Source: Azoarcus sp. PA01 (GTDB lineage: Bacteria > Pseudomonadota > Gammaproteobacteria > Burkholderiales > Rhodocyclaceae). From it: a stretch of DNA of 64,000 bases. Positions within the stretch are counted from its first letter, which is position 1. Every line of letters begins with the position of its first letter. This document shows positions 34,485 through 44,093 of this stretch, one piece after another. The notes beneath the pieces are model-generated. The model did no database searches and had not been told where the DNA came from. It was given only the letters and a program-made list of their open reading frames with translations. The stretch is from NCBI GenBank assembly GCA_001274695.2, contig LARU01000002.1, forward strand, positions 372,001-436,000, in the 5' to 3' direction. The translations under genes were made by a program, and so were the position numbers.

Positions 34485-36857
34485 ATGAGCAACGACACCC
34501 TCGATCTTTTCGGCCCTCCGCCAGCCCCCGGAGCGCCTGCCGAGACCGCCCCGCCCGCCCCGCCGATTCCGCCCGCCGACGCCACTGGCGACGGACCGTT
34601 GCCGCTCGACCGCTACGCCGAGCGCGCCTACCTCGCCTACGCGATGAGCGTCGTCAAGTCGCGCGCGCTGCCGCAGGTCGAGGACGGCATGAAGCCGGTG
34701 CAGCGGCGCATCCTGTACGCGATGAACGAGATGCGCCTGTCGGCCGCGTCGAAGCACGTGAAGTCGGCGCGCGTCGTCGGCGACGTCATCGGCAAGTACC
34801 ACCCGCACGGCGACACCAGCGTCTATGACGCGATGGTGCGCGTCGCGCAGGACTTCTCGCTGCGCTACCCGCTCGTCGACGGCCAGGGCAACTTCGGCTC
34901 GCGCGACGGCGACTCGGCCGCGGCGATGCGCTACACCGAATGCCGGCTGACGCCGATCGCCGAGCTCCTGCTCGCCGAGATCGACCGCGGCACCGTCGAC
35001 TTCGTGCCGAACTACGACGGCGCGTTCGAGGAACCGCAACTCCTGCCGGCGCGCCTGCCGTTCGTGCTGCTGAACGGCGCGTCGGGAATCGCCGTCGGCA
35101 TGGCGACCGAGATTCCGCCGCACAACCTGCGCGAAGTCGCGGAAGCCGTCTGCCATCTGATCCGCAATCCGGATGCCGGCCTCGACGCCGTCCTGCCACT
35201 CCTGCCCGGTCCGGATTTCCCCGGCGGCGGCCAGCTGATCTCGTCGCCCGACGCGATCCGCGACGCATACGCATCCGGGCGCGGCAGCCTGAGGATGCGC
35301 GCGCGCTGGCGCATCGAGGAACTCGCGCGCGGCCAGTGGCGCGTCATCGTCGAACAATTGCCGCACGGCGTGTCGGCTGCCGGCGTGCTCGCCGAGATCG
35401 AGGCGCTGACGAACCCTCAGCCGCGCGGCGGCAAGAAGGACGTCAGCCAGGAGCAGAAGAACCTCAAGCAGCTCGTGCTCGGCGTGCTCGAGACGGTGCG
35501 CGACGAGTCGAGCGACAAGTCGCCGGTGCGCATCGTGCTGGAGCCGCGCTCGTCGCGCCAGAGCCGCGATGAGTTCATGGCGGTGCTGCTCGCGCACACC
35601 AGCCTCGAAAGCTCGGTGTCGGTGAACATGACGATGATCGGGCATGGTCCCGTGCAGGGCGGCCGGCCGCAGCAGAAGAACCTCGTGCAGATCCTGCGCG
35701 AGTGGATCGACTTCCGCTATGTCACCGTAGAGCGGCGCACGCGTCACCGCCTCGACGAGGTCGACCGACGCCTGCACATCCTCGAAGGCCGCATGATCGC
35801 GTTCCTGCACATCGAGGACGTGATCCGCGTGATCCGCGAATCCGACGAGCCGAAGCCGGCGCTGATCGAAGCGTTCGGCCTGTCCGAGATCCAGGCCGAG
35901 GACATCCTCGAGATCCGCCTGCGTCAGCTCGCGCGCCTCGAAGGTTTCCGGATCGAGAAGGAGCTCGCCGAACTCAAGGAAGAGCGCGGGAAGCTGCAGC
36001 ACCTGCTCGACAACCGCGCGGCGATGACGAAGCTGATCCTCAGGGAGATCACCGACGACGCGAAGAAATACGGCGATGAGCGCCGTACGCTGATCGAGAG
36101 CGTCGCCCCGGTTGCACCGGCCGAAATCAGCGTGCCCGACGAGCCGGTGACGGTGCTCGTGTCAAAAAACGGCTGGGTGCGTTCGCGCCAGGGCCACGGC
36201 ATCGATGCCGCGGCCATCACATACAAGGCGGGCGACTTCGCGTTCGCGGTCATCGAGACGCGCAGCACCTGGCCGCTCGTCGTCCTCGACACGCAGGGCC
36301 GCGCCTACACGGTGCGCGTCGCCGAGTTGCCGGGCGGGCGCGGTGACGGCGTGCCGATCGCAACGCTGGTCGACTTCCAGAACGGTGCCAAGCTCGCGCA
36401 GCTCGTCTCCGCCGAGCCGGAATCGGCCTGGATGTTCGCCAACTCCGGCGGCTATGGTTTCATCTGCACGCTCGTGGAAGCGACGAGCCGCCAGCGCGCC
36501 GGCAAGGCGTTCATGACTGTCGAGAAAGGCGAAAAAGTCCTGGCGCCGGCGCGCGTCCTCGGCGAGCGCATCGCCGCGGTGTCGGAGAACGGCCGCCTGC
36601 TGGTGTTCCCGCGCAGCGAGATGAAAGTGCAGGCCGGCGGGCGCGGCGTCATCGTCATGGCGCTCGACGAAGGCGAAGCGATGGTCGCGGTCGCGGCGCC
36701 GGCCGATGGCGCGGTGCTGAAAGTCGCAGGCATCGGCCGCGGCAACAAGGCGACGAGTGTCGAGCTGAAGCCGGCGCAGCTCGCGACGCTCGTGCAACGG
36801 CGCGCGCGCAAGGGTTCGCCGCTGGCGATCAGGATCAAGCCGACCGCTCTGCTCTGA
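34485..36857 (+). CDS. parC: DNA topoisomerase IV subunit A
   Basis: A 790-residue type IIA topoisomerase cleavage subunit. The N-terminal domain shows [53 protein letters not shown] (quinolone-resistance region) and the catalytic Tyr in SAAAMRYTE. The C-terminal beta-pinwheel domain covers about 560-790 and its GyrA-box is not well formed, as usual for ParC. The first 45 residues are Pro/Ala-rich. It works with ParE encoded upstream. Confidence 0.93.
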   Translation: MSNDTLDLFGPPPAPGAPAETAPPAPPIPPADATGDGPLPLDRYAERAYLAYAMSVVKSRALPQVEDGMKPVQRRILYAMNEMRLSAASKHVKSARVVGDVIGKYHPHGDTSVYDAMVRVAQDFSLRYPLVDGQGNFGSRDGDSAAAMRYTECRLTPIAELLLAEIDRGTVDFVPNYDGAFEEPQLLPARLPFVLLNGASGIAVGMATEIPPHNLREVAEAVCHLIRNPDAGLDAVLPLLPGPDFPGGGQLISSPDAIRDAYASGRGSLRMRARWRIEELARGQWRVIVEQLPHGVSAAGVLAEIEALTNPQPRGGKKDVSQEQKNLKQLVLGVLETVRDESSDKSPVRIVLEPRSSRQSRDEFMAVLLAHTSLESSVSVNMTMIGHGPVQGGRPQQKNLVQILREWIDFRYVTVERRTRHRLDEVDRRLHILEGRMIAFLHIEDVIRVIRESDEPKPALIEAFGLSEIQAEDILEIRLRQLARLEGFRIEKELAELKEERGKLQHLLDNRAAMTKLILREITDDAKKYGDERRTLIESVAPVAPAEISVPDEPVTVLVSKNGWVRSRQGHGIDAAAITYKAGDFAFAVIETRSTWPLVVLDTQGRAYTVRVAELPGGRGDGVPIATLVDFQNGAKLAQLVSAEPESAWMFANSGGYGFICTLVEATSRQRAGKAFMTVEKGEKVLAPARVLGERIAAVSENGRLLVFPRSEMKVQAGGRGVIVMALDEGEAMVAVAAPADGAVLKVAGIGRGNKATSVELKPAQLATLVQRRARKGSPLAIRIKPTALL

Positions 36858-36939
36858 ACGCAGGCCAGCGCAAGCGCAGCGCGTCGAGCGAGAAACATCC
36901 CCGAGGCCGGCCCGCCGCGCGCGATCGGGCGAGCCCCGT

Positions 36940-37788
36940 TTACGGCGCCCGCTCGGCGCCCGCCTCCGTCGCTTCCGGCATGATCGACCGGATTGGATCG
37001 TCGGCGCGGATTCGTCCGGGGCTGCGCGGGGCGGGATCGCCGAGCATCGATTCGATCAGGATCGTCACGCGGCGATTCCGCGCCCGGCCTTCTTCGCTTG
37101 TATTGTCAGTGAGCGGGCGCTGCTCGGCGTAGCCGGCGGCGGTGAGGCGATCGCCGCGCACTCCGGCGTCGATGAACAGGCGCACGACCGACGACGCGCG
37201 CACCGTCGACAGCTCCCAGTTCGACGGGAAGCGTTCGGTGCGGATCGGCACGCTGTCGGTGTGGCCTTCGACGGTGATCGGGAAATCCGCGCCGGCGAGC
37301 ACTTGCGCGACGGCGCGCAGCACCGCGATCGCCGGCGCGGCGAGCGTCGCGTCGCCGGGTGCGAACAGCACGCTAGCGTTGATCTCGACCGTGATTCCGT
37401 GGGCGCCTTCGGCCACGCTGACCTGTCCGCCCGTGGCGAGCGGCTGCAGCAGGCGGCGTATTTCGTCCGCGATGCTGTTGAGGCGCTTCAATTCGGCTTC
37501 GCGCCGCGCAGCGGCCGCCGGTTCGCGGACGGGGCGCACCGCGGGCGCCGGTGGTGGCGCGGGGGGGACCGACACGGCGATGATCGGTGACCCTGGCGGG
37601 TTGATCGCACCGCTGCGAAAAGCGCTGACGAGGGAATCGGACAGGACGCGGTACTTGCCCTCGTTGACCGACGACAGCGAATACATGACGACGAAAAACG
37701 CGAACAGCAGCGTGATGAAGTCCGCGTAGGAGACGAGCCAGCGCTCGTGATTCTCGTAGTCTTCGGCAGGGGGGCGGCGACGCGACAT
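36940..37788 (-). CDS. motD: Flagellar motor stator protein, MotB family (MotD type)
   Basis: A 282-residue stator subunit. One N-terminal membrane helix carries the proton-accepting Asp in WLVSYADFITLLFAFFVVMYSLS (about 16-38). A Pro/Ala-rich plug/linker follows (about 75-95). The C-terminal OmpA-like peptidoglycan-binding domain has VEGHTDSVPI and NWELSTVRASSVVRLF...AAGYAEQRPL. It partners the MotC-type protein encoded 47 bases upstream in the same direction. Location behind fliA fits the MotCD arrangement of pseudomonads. Confidence 0.87.
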   Translation of the reverse strand: MSRRRPPAEDYENHERWLVSYADFITLLFAFFVVMYSLSSVNEGKYRVLSDSLVSAFRSGAINPPGSPIIAVSVPPAPPPAPAVRPVREPAAAARREAELKRLNSIADEIRRLLQPLATGGQVSVAEGAHGITVEINASVLFAPGDATLAAPAIAVLRAVAQVLAGADFPITVEGHTDSVPIRTERFPSNWELSTVRASSVVRLFIDAGVRGDRLTAAGYAEQRPLTDNTSEEGRARNRRVTILIESMLGDPAPRSPGRIRADDPIRSIMPEATEAGAERAP

Positions 37789-37835
37789 GAACGGCGTCGG
37801 CTAAGGCCGGGCGGCGCGCGGCAGGAAGAATCCCG

Positions 37836-38585
37836 TCACCGGCTTCGGCTCACGTAGCCCTGCATGCGGCTCTCGATGATGCGCGGGTTGTCGCCGCTGG
37901 CGATGCCGACGAGTCCGTCGACGAGCATCTCGCGCTGCGAGACGCCGCTTGCGACATGCGCCAGGAGCTTCTTCGAGATCGGCAGGAAAATTAGGTTCGC
38001 GAAGGCGACGCCATACACCGTCGCGACGAACGCGACCGCGATGCCGGAGCCGAGCCGGGACGGATCGGAGAGGTTTTCCATCACGTGGATCAGGCCCATG
38101 ACCGCACCGAGAATGCCGATCGTCGGCGCGTAGCCGCCGGCCGCTTCCCAGATCTTCGCGCCGAGCCGCCGCTGCGCGCTCCAGGCGTCGATCTCGACTT
38201 CGAGCACGTCGCGCAGGTGCTGCGGCTCGACACCGTCGACGAGCAGCTGCAGCCCCTTGCGCATGAACGGATCGGGCAGCGTGTCGATGCGCTCTTCGAG
38301 CGCGAGCAGGCCTTCCTTGCGCGCGATGTGGCTCCAGTCGGTGGCCTGCGCGATGAGGTCGGCATGGTTCGAGGGCGGGGGCACGAACACCCATTTCGCC
38401 ATCCGCATGCCGTCGCGAAACACCGGCAGCGGGCTCTGCAGCATCACCGCGCCGAGCGTGCCGCCGACGACGATCAGGAACGCGGTCGGCTGCACCAGCG
38501 AGGAAATATGGCCGCCTTCGAGCACCTGTCCCGACAGGATCGCGGCGACCCCGAGCGTGATGCCGATGAGACTGGTCTTGTCCAT
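37836..38585 (-). CDS. motC: Flagellar motor stator protein, MotA family (MotC type)
   Basis: A 249-residue stator subunit with four membrane helices. The ion-path segment GGYAPTIGILGAVMGLIHVM contains the functional Pro and the AVMGL motif, and VAFVATVYGVAFANLIFLPI forms the fourth helix. The cytoplasmic loop (about 70-150) has the charged residues that contact FliG. It pairs with the following MotD gene. The start lies 22 bases after the fliA stop, so fliA-motC-motD is one run of genes. Confidence 0.88.
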   Translation of the reverse strand: MDKTSLIGITLGVAAILSGQVLEGGHISSLVQPTAFLIVVGGTLGAVMLQSPLPVFRDGMRMAKWVFVPPPSNHADLIAQATDWSHIARKEGLLALEERIDTLPDPFMRKGLQLLVDGVEPQHLRDVLEVEIDAWSAQRRLGAKIWEAAGGYAPTIGILGAVMGLIHVMENLSDPSRLGSGIAVAFVATVYGVAFANLIFLPISKKLLAHVASGVSQREMLVDGLVGIASGDNPRIIESRMQGYVSRSR

Positions 38586-38607
38586 GGCGGGCGTCCGGGG
38601 GCGCCGT

Positions 38608-39495
38608 TCAGACGGCGGTGGCGCGCGTCTTGCGCGGCCTGCCGCGTCGCTCGACCGGCGCCTCGCCCGCGCCGAGGACGCGTGCCCGCAGCCGGGCGAC
38701 GGCCTGGCTGTGCAGCTGGCACACGCGCGACTCGGACACGCCGAACACTTCGCCGATCTCGCGCAGGTTGAGCTCCTCGTCGTAATACAGCGCCATCATC
38801 AGCTTTTCGCGCTCGGGCAGGTCCTCGATCGCCCGCACCAGGGTGCTGCGCATGTCCGACGCTTCGAGAAGATCGAGCGGATTCGATTCGTGCTCGCCGA
38901 GGTGGCGCTCGAAGTAGTCCTCGCCTTCGTCGCCGGCAAAATCCTCGAAGTGCACCAGCTGATAGCCGCGCGCGTCCTGCAACATGCGCTGGTATTCGGC
39001 GAGCGGCATTTCGAGCGACTCGGCGAGCTCGACTTCGGTCGGCTGGCGGCCGTGGCGCTGCTCGAGGCTGTGGATCGCGCCTTCGATGCGCCGCATGTCG
39101 CGGCGGATGCTGCGCGGCAACCAGTCGTTGTCACGCAGCCCGTCGAGCATCGCCCCGCGCACGCGCTGCACCGCGTAGGTCTCGAACTGCGCGCCGAGGC
39201 CATCCTCGTAGCGGTTGATCGCGTCGAGCAGCCCGAGCATGCCGTTCTGGATGACGTCGTCGATGTGCACGCTCGCCGGCAGCTTCGCCATCAGGTGGTA
39301 AGCGAGGCGCTTGACCAGCGGCGCATAAGTCTCCACGAGCTGGCTCTTGTCGAGGTTTCCTTCGGGATCGTACATCCACTTCGCCTGTATTTTCCGGGCT
39401 CCCGGCCGCGGCGCCGGAGCTTCCTGCTTTTCGTCGGCCTGCCACGATCCAGCCGCCGGTTGCGCCTTGCCGCGCGGATAAGTCAGGTCGATCAT
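38608..39495 (-). CDS. fliA: Flagellar sigma factor 28
   Basis: RNA polymerase sigma factor for late flagellar genes. Region 2 shows PLVKRLAYHLMAKLPASVHIDDVIQNGMLGLLDAINRYE, region 3 EVELAESLEMPLAEYQRML, and region 4 LPEREKLMMALYYDEELNLREIGEVFGVSESRVCQLHSQA. From ATG 39495 the protein is 295 residues with an unusual, low-complexity N-terminal extension. A start at ATG 39375 (MYDPEGNLDKSQLVE) would give 255, closer to known FliA. The first start directly follows the upstream stop (TGACGATG), which could allow coupling. The C-terminal tail is basic (RRGRPRKTRA). Confidence 0.9.
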   Translation of the reverse strand: MIDLTYPRGKAQPAAGSWQADEKQEAPAPRPGARKIQAKWMYDPEGNLDKSQLVETYAPLVKRLAYHLMAKLPASVHIDDVIQNGMLGLLDAINRYEDGLGAQFETYAVQRVRGAMLDGLRDNDWLPRSIRRDMRRIEGAIHSLEQRHGRQPTEVELAESLEMPLAEYQRMLQDARGYQLVHFEDFAGDEGEDYFERHLGEHESNPLDLLEASDMRSTLVRAIEDLPEREKLMMALYYDEELNLREIGEVFGVSESRVCQLHSQAVARLRARVLGAGEAPVERRGRPRKTRATAV

Positions 39496-39497
39496 CG

Positions 39498-40298
39498 TCA
39501 GCGGCCCGCCTGCGCCGTCGCGGCCGGCCGGCGCGCGGACAGCGCGAGGCGGCGCAGGAACGCGCCCTCGCCTGCGGACCCGCCCGGCGGCTGCGCGTCG
39601 ACCGCCAGCCCTGCGGCGAGATCGTCGCGCTCGACTTCGCCGAGCGACACCAGCGGCACGCCGACGTGGCGCCGCACCAGGGCGTTCAGACTCGCAAAGA
39701 ACGCGCGCGCGTCGTCGCGATGACGCGCGCCGGAGACGGCCACATGCAGCGCCCCGGCTCCGGCGCCAGCGAGCTGCTTGATCGTGCAGTAGGCTTCGGT
39801 CGCGCCGCTGCGGCTCGCTTCGGCAACGACGAGGCGGCGTGGCGCGGCGAAGACGAACGGCGACGGATCGCCTGCCGAAGCGCAGCTCGCATGAATCAGC
39901 ACGAAGCCGGCGTGGCGATGCAGGCGGTGCAGCGCGCCGACGAGGCACTGGCGGCGCTCCTCGTCGAGCAACGGCAGCGCGAGCGCCGCGGCCGACACCG
40001 GGACCCGGCCGAACAGCCCCGGCACCGGCTGCAGCAGCTCGCGCGGCTCGATGCGCCCGCCGAGCACACTCAGCAGGTCGGGGCCGTCGGCGAGCCCGAG
40101 CGGGGCGGCGAGCGATTCCTGCCCGGCGGCCTCGTCGAGCAGCAGCACGCGGCTGTTCCGACTCGCGACGCGATGGGCAACGTGGACCGCCGCTGCGGCG
40201 CGACGCGCCCCGGTCGCATACAGCGCGACCACGGTCGGCGGCGCCCGCCGGAAAAGCCGGCGCAGCCCGGCCGCCTGGTCCTCGCGCGCGTCGATCAT
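39498..40298 (-). CDS. FleN/FlhG-like flagellar number regulator, degenerate
   Basis: A 266-residue protein in the position of flhG/fleN, between flhF and fliA. The chain follows the MinD/FleN fold (VVALYATGARRAAAAVHVAHRVASRNSRVLLLDE...), but the Walker A motif GKGGVGKT is gone: the loop reads ATGARRAA. The Walker B-like LLLDEA remains. It probably cannot bind ATP normally. It may still act by binding FlhF. The homology is inferred from position and pattern, not from strong identity. It overlaps neither neighbour but is spaced by only 1-2 bases. Confidence 0.65.
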   Translation of the reverse strand: MIDAREDQAAGLRRLFRRAPPTVVALYATGARRAAAAVHVAHRVASRNSRVLLLDEAAGQESLAAPLGLADGPDLLSVLGGRIEPRELLQPVPGLFGRVPVSAAALALPLLDEERRQCLVGALHRLHRHAGFVLIHASCASAGDPSPFVFAAPRRLVVAEASRSGATEAYCTIKQLAGAGAGALHVAVSGARHRDDARAFFASLNALVRRHVGVPLVSLGEVERDDLAAGLAVDAQPPGGSAGEGAFLRRLALSARRPAATAQAGR

Positions 40299-40299
40299 T

Positions 40300-41850
40300 T
40301 CACGCGCCCCGGCCCGATGCCGCGAGCATCAGCGCCGCCTCGTCGCCGTCCAGCTTCCACGGCGAACCGGCCGCCTGCTCGCGCAACGCCCGGTGCAGCA
40401 GGTAGGCGCGGTTCGGCAGGTGAAGGTCTTCCGGCACGCGCTGCCCGTTGGCAACGTAGAAAACGTCAAGCTCGTTGCTGACCGCGACATCGATCACCGG
40501 CGCGAGCGATGCCGCCTCATCGACTTTGGTCAGCACGCAGCCAGCGAGATCCGGGCCGCGATAGGCGCGCACGACATCGGCGAGCGTGTCGCCGCGGCAC
40601 GTCGCATTCAGCAGCAGCAGCCGACGCACGTTGCCGGCGCCCATCAGCATCGCCGCCTGTTCCGCGACCATGCGGTCGCGCTGGCTCATGCCCATCGTGT
40701 CGATCAGCACCATGTGCTTGCCGCGCAGCTCGGCAAGCGTCTGGCGCAGGTCGGCGGTGTCGCGCACCGAGAACACCGGCACGCCGAGAATCCGCCCGTA
40801 AATGCGCAGCTGCTCCTGGGCGCCGATGCGGTAACCGTCGGTCGTGATCAGCGCGAGCTTTTCGGCGCCGTGGCGGACGACGCAGCGCGCGGCGAGCTTG
40901 GCGGTCGTCGTCGTCTTGCCGACACCGGTCGGCCCGACGAGCGCATAGACGCCGCCCCGGTCGATGATGTCGGTATCCGAGGACTTGACGCGCAGTTCGC
41001 GGCCCAACGCATTCCTGACTGCAATTCGGGCGTTCTCGGTGCTTGCATCGTCGGCGACGGCGCCGGCCAGCCGGCGCGCCAGAGGGCCGGAAAAACCCGC
41101 TTCGAGCAGTTCGCCGACGATGTCGGCACGCGCCGGCGCGTTGCGCCGCGCTTCACCCCACGCGAAGCCGCACAGCTGGCGCTCGATCAGTTCGCGGATG
41201 CCGGTCAGCTCGTCCATCAGCCGCGCATTGGCCTGCTGCAGGTCGCGGATGCGCGTGTCCTCGGCCGGCGGTGGGGCGCAAGGCGCGGCGTCCGGAAGCG
41301 CCACGACAGGACGCGCTTGCGCTGCGGGGCGTGTCTGCGGCCGGTCGGCGGGCACGGCGTGCGCAGCGGGCTCGGGCGCGTACCAGTCGTCGCCGAACGG
41401 ATCTGCGCCCGGCGGCATTGCCGGGGTGCGCAGCAAGTCTGTGCCCTGCGGCATTGGCGGCGTGCGCAGCAGGTAGTCCGGGGTTTCGAGTCGCGGCGGC
41501 TGGAACGGCCGGACGACCGGCGCCGCAGCCTTGGACGCTGCGGGCGGCCGCGCCGCGGCAGGGCCCTGGGCGGACAGGCTGACGTGGAAATCGTCGTCGA
41601 TATCGGGCAGCGGAGCCGGGAACGGGCTCCGGGCGGGAGCGGCGACGACCGGCGCGGCGCCGGCCGGGGCCGGGGGTGTCGGACGGGTCGCGCTCTGCAA
41701 GGCCCCGACCGCGTCGGCCGGCAGCGCGAGGATCTCGACGCCGCCTTCGACGGGGCGGTTCGCCAGCACGATCGCATCGGCGCCGAGTTCGGCCTTGAGG
41801 GCGCGCAGTGCCTCGCGGGCGGTCTGGGCGAAATAGCGCTTCACGTTCAT
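40300..41850 (-). CDS. flhF: Flagellar biosynthesis GTPase FlhF
   Basis: A 516-residue SRP-type GTPase that positions polar flagella. The B domain starts MNVKRYFAQTAREALRALKAELGADAIVLANR. A Pro/Ala-rich linker spans about 70-200. The NG GTPase part has VGPTGVGKTTTTAKLAAR (G1, near 318), IDTMGMSQRDR (G3) and LTKVDEAASLAPVIDVA (G4/G5). A polar flagellum is implied by the FlhF/FleN-like/FliA order. It follows flhA with about 110 bases between. Confidence 0.93.
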   Translation of the reverse strand: MNVKRYFAQTAREALRALKAELGADAIVLANRPVEGGVEILALPADAVGALQSATRPTPPAPAGAAPVVAAPARSPFPAPLPDIDDDFHVSLSAQGPAAARPPAASKAAAPVVRPFQPPRLETPDYLLRTPPMPQGTDLLRTPAMPPGADPFGDDWYAPEPAAHAVPADRPQTRPAAQARPVVALPDAAPCAPPPAEDTRIRDLQQANARLMDELTGIRELIERQLCGFAWGEARRNAPARADIVGELLEAGFSGPLARRLAGAVADDASTENARIAVRNALGRELRVKSSDTDIIDRGGVYALVGPTGVGKTTTTAKLAARCVVRHGAEKLALITTDGYRIGAQEQLRIYGRILGVPVFSVRDTADLRQTLAELRGKHMVLIDTMGMSQRDRMVAEQAAMLMGAGNVRRLLLLNATCRGDTLADVVRAYRGPDLAGCVLTKVDEAASLAPVIDVAVSNELDVFYVANGQRVPEDLHLPNRAYLLHRALREQAAGSPWKLDGDEAALMLAASGRGA

Positions 41851-41961
41851 TTGAGTGTCCCCCGGCTACGCACTCGGCGCAGGATGGTCCGATTATCGGC
41901 GCCGCCGTGGCCCCCGATAGGGTGGAATAAAAGCGGTTTCCCCCGCCTATTCGGGCATGCG

Positions 41962-44061
41962 TCAGCGCGCCGCGCCGCCGACCATCGCGGTGACGCGGAT
42001 CGTGCGCGTCTCGGGCACTTCGGAATTCGCGATGACCTTGAGCGAAGGCACCGCCCGCCGCAAAAAGCGCGACATCAGCCAGCGCAGTTGCGGCGGCACC
42101 AGCAGCACCGGCGGCAGCCCGATGTCCTCCTGGCGTTGCGCGACTTCCGCTGCGTGGCGCAACAGGCCGTCGGCGAGGCTCGGCTCGATGGCCCCGCCCT
42201 CGCCGCCGGCGCCGACCGCCTGGCCGAGGATGCGCTCGAGCGATGGATCGAGCGCCATGACGTGGATCTCGGCGTTGCCGGGGAACAGACTCTGCAGGAT
42301 CGAGCGACCCAGTCCCTGGCGCACGCGCGACGTGAGCTCCAGCGGGTCCTGCGTGCGCGGCGCGTTCTCGGCGAGGATCTCGATGATCGTGCGCATGTCG
42401 CGGATATTGACGCCCTCTTCGAGGAGATTCTGCAGCACCCGCTGCACCGTCGACACCGGCAGCAGCGCCGGCACGAGGTCCTCGACGAGCTTCGGCGTGT
42501 TCTTGCCGATATGGTCGAGCAGCGCCTGGGTTTCCTGGCGTCCGAGCAGTTCGGCGGCGTGACTGAGGATCAGGTGGTTCAGGTGGGTCGCGACGACGGT
42601 GCTTGCATCGACGACCGTGTAGCCGAGCGCGTGCGCCTGTTCGCGCTGGCCGGCATCGATCCAGAACGCGGGCAGATCGAACGCCGGGTCGCGCGTCTCG
42701 CGCCCGGCGAGCGGCCCGGTGACGCGGCCCGGGTTGATCGCGAGGAACTGGCCCGGATAGGCCTCGCCGTTGCCGATCTCGACGCCTTTCAGCGCGATGC
42801 GGTAAGCGTTCGGCTTGAGCTCGAGGTTGTCGCGGATATGCACCGGCGCGGACAGGAAGCCGACGTCCTGGGCGAACTTCTTACGCAGCCCGCGGATGCG
42901 CTTCAGCAGTTCGCCGTCCTGCCCCTTGTCGACCATCGGGATCAGGCGATAGCCGACTTCGAGACCCAGCACATCGACCGGCGCGACGTCGTTCCAGCTC
43001 GCCTCGAGGTTTTCGGCCGGCGGTTCGAGGGCGGCGGCTTCGGGCGCGGTGCGCGCACCGTCGACCGCGTCGCGCCGGGCGTCGTCCATGCGGCGCCAAG
43101 CGAGCCAGCCGAGCAGGCCGGCGATCAGGATGAACACCAGGTTCGGCATCCCCGGAATCAGCCCGAGCACCCCGATGATGCCGGCAGTCAGCATCAGCAC
43201 CTGCGGGTTCGAGAACACCTGCGCGATGACGAGGTTGCCGATGTCGGACTCGTCGCCGACGCGCGACACGACCATGCCGGCTGCCACCGAGATGATCAGC
43301 GCCGGGATCTGCGCGACCAAGCCGTCGCCGATCGTCAGCAGCGTGTAGGTCTCGATCGCGACGCCGGCGTCCATGCCGTGCTGCACGATGCCGACCATCA
43401 GGCCGCCAAGGATGTTGATCAGCAGGATCAGGATGCCGGCGACGGCGTCGCCGCGCACGAACTTCGACGCGCCGTCCATCGCGCCGTAGAACTCGGATTC
43501 CTGCGCGACCTCCTTGCGGCGGCGCTTCGCCTCGGCCTCGTCGACGAGGCCTGCGTTGAGGTCGGCGTCGATCGCCATCTGCTTGCCGGGCATCGCATCG
43601 AGCGTGAAGCGTGCGCTGACTTCCGCGATCCGCCCGGCGCCTTTCGTGACGACGACGAAGTTGATCAGCACGAGGATCACGAACACGACGAGGCCGATCG
43701 CGGTGTTGCCGCCAACGAGGAAATGGCCGAACGCCTCGATGACCTTGCCGGCGGCGTCCGGCCCGGTGTGGCCTTCGAGCAGCACGATGCGCGTCGAGGC
43801 GACGTTCAGCGCGAGGCGCAACAGCGTGGTCACCAGCAGCACCGTGGGGAACACCGAGAACTCCAGCGGCTTCTTCGTGTACATCGCCACCAGCATCACC
43901 ATCACCGAGATCGCGATGTTGAACGTGAAGAACACGTCGAGCGCGAACGCCGGCAGCGGCAGCACCATCATCGACAGCACCATGATGATGAAGAGCGGCG
44001 CGCCGAGCATTCGCAGGTTCGCCGGCGTCATCAGCGCGCGCAGGTTCAGGGCTTCGAACAT
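41962..44061 (-). CDS. flhA: Flagellar export gate protein FlhA
   Basis: A 699-residue type III export gate component. The first 330 residues hold eight membrane helices with the family loop GAGRIAEVSARFTLDAMPGKQMAIDADLNAG (FHIPEP signature). The C-terminal cytoplasmic domain (about 360-699) binds chaperone-substrate complexes, with LGYTVVDASTVVATHLNHLI. Length is normal. It lies 32 bases after flhB in the same direction. Confidence 0.95.
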   Translation of the reverse strand: MFEALNLRALMTPANLRMLGAPLFIIMVLSMMVLPLPAFALDVFFTFNIAISVMVMLVAMYTKKPLEFSVFPTVLLVTTLLRLALNVASTRIVLLEGHTGPDAAGKVIEAFGHFLVGGNTAIGLVVFVILVLINFVVVTKGAGRIAEVSARFTLDAMPGKQMAIDADLNAGLVDEAEAKRRRKEVAQESEFYGAMDGASKFVRGDAVAGILILLINILGGLMVGIVQHGMDAGVAIETYTLLTIGDGLVAQIPALIISVAAGMVVSRVGDESDIGNLVIAQVFSNPQVLMLTAGIIGVLGLIPGMPNLVFILIAGLLGWLAWRRMDDARRDAVDGARTAPEAAALEPPAENLEASWNDVAPVDVLGLEVGYRLIPMVDKGQDGELLKRIRGLRKKFAQDVGFLSAPVHIRDNLELKPNAYRIALKGVEIGNGEAYPGQFLAINPGRVTGPLAGRETRDPAFDLPAFWIDAGQREQAHALGYTVVDASTVVATHLNHLILSHAAELLGRQETQALLDHIGKNTPKLVEDLVPALLPVSTVQRVLQNLLEEGVNIRDMRTIIEILAENAPRTQDPLELTSRVRQGLGRSILQSLFPGNAEIHVMALDPSLERILGQAVGAGGEGGAIEPSLADGLLRHAAEVAQRQEDIGLPPVLLVPPQLRWLMSRFLRRAVPSLKVIANSEVPETRTIRVTAMVGGAAR

Positions 44062-44093
44062 TGCCTACCTCAAGAGAGTCGGGGAGTGGCGCA

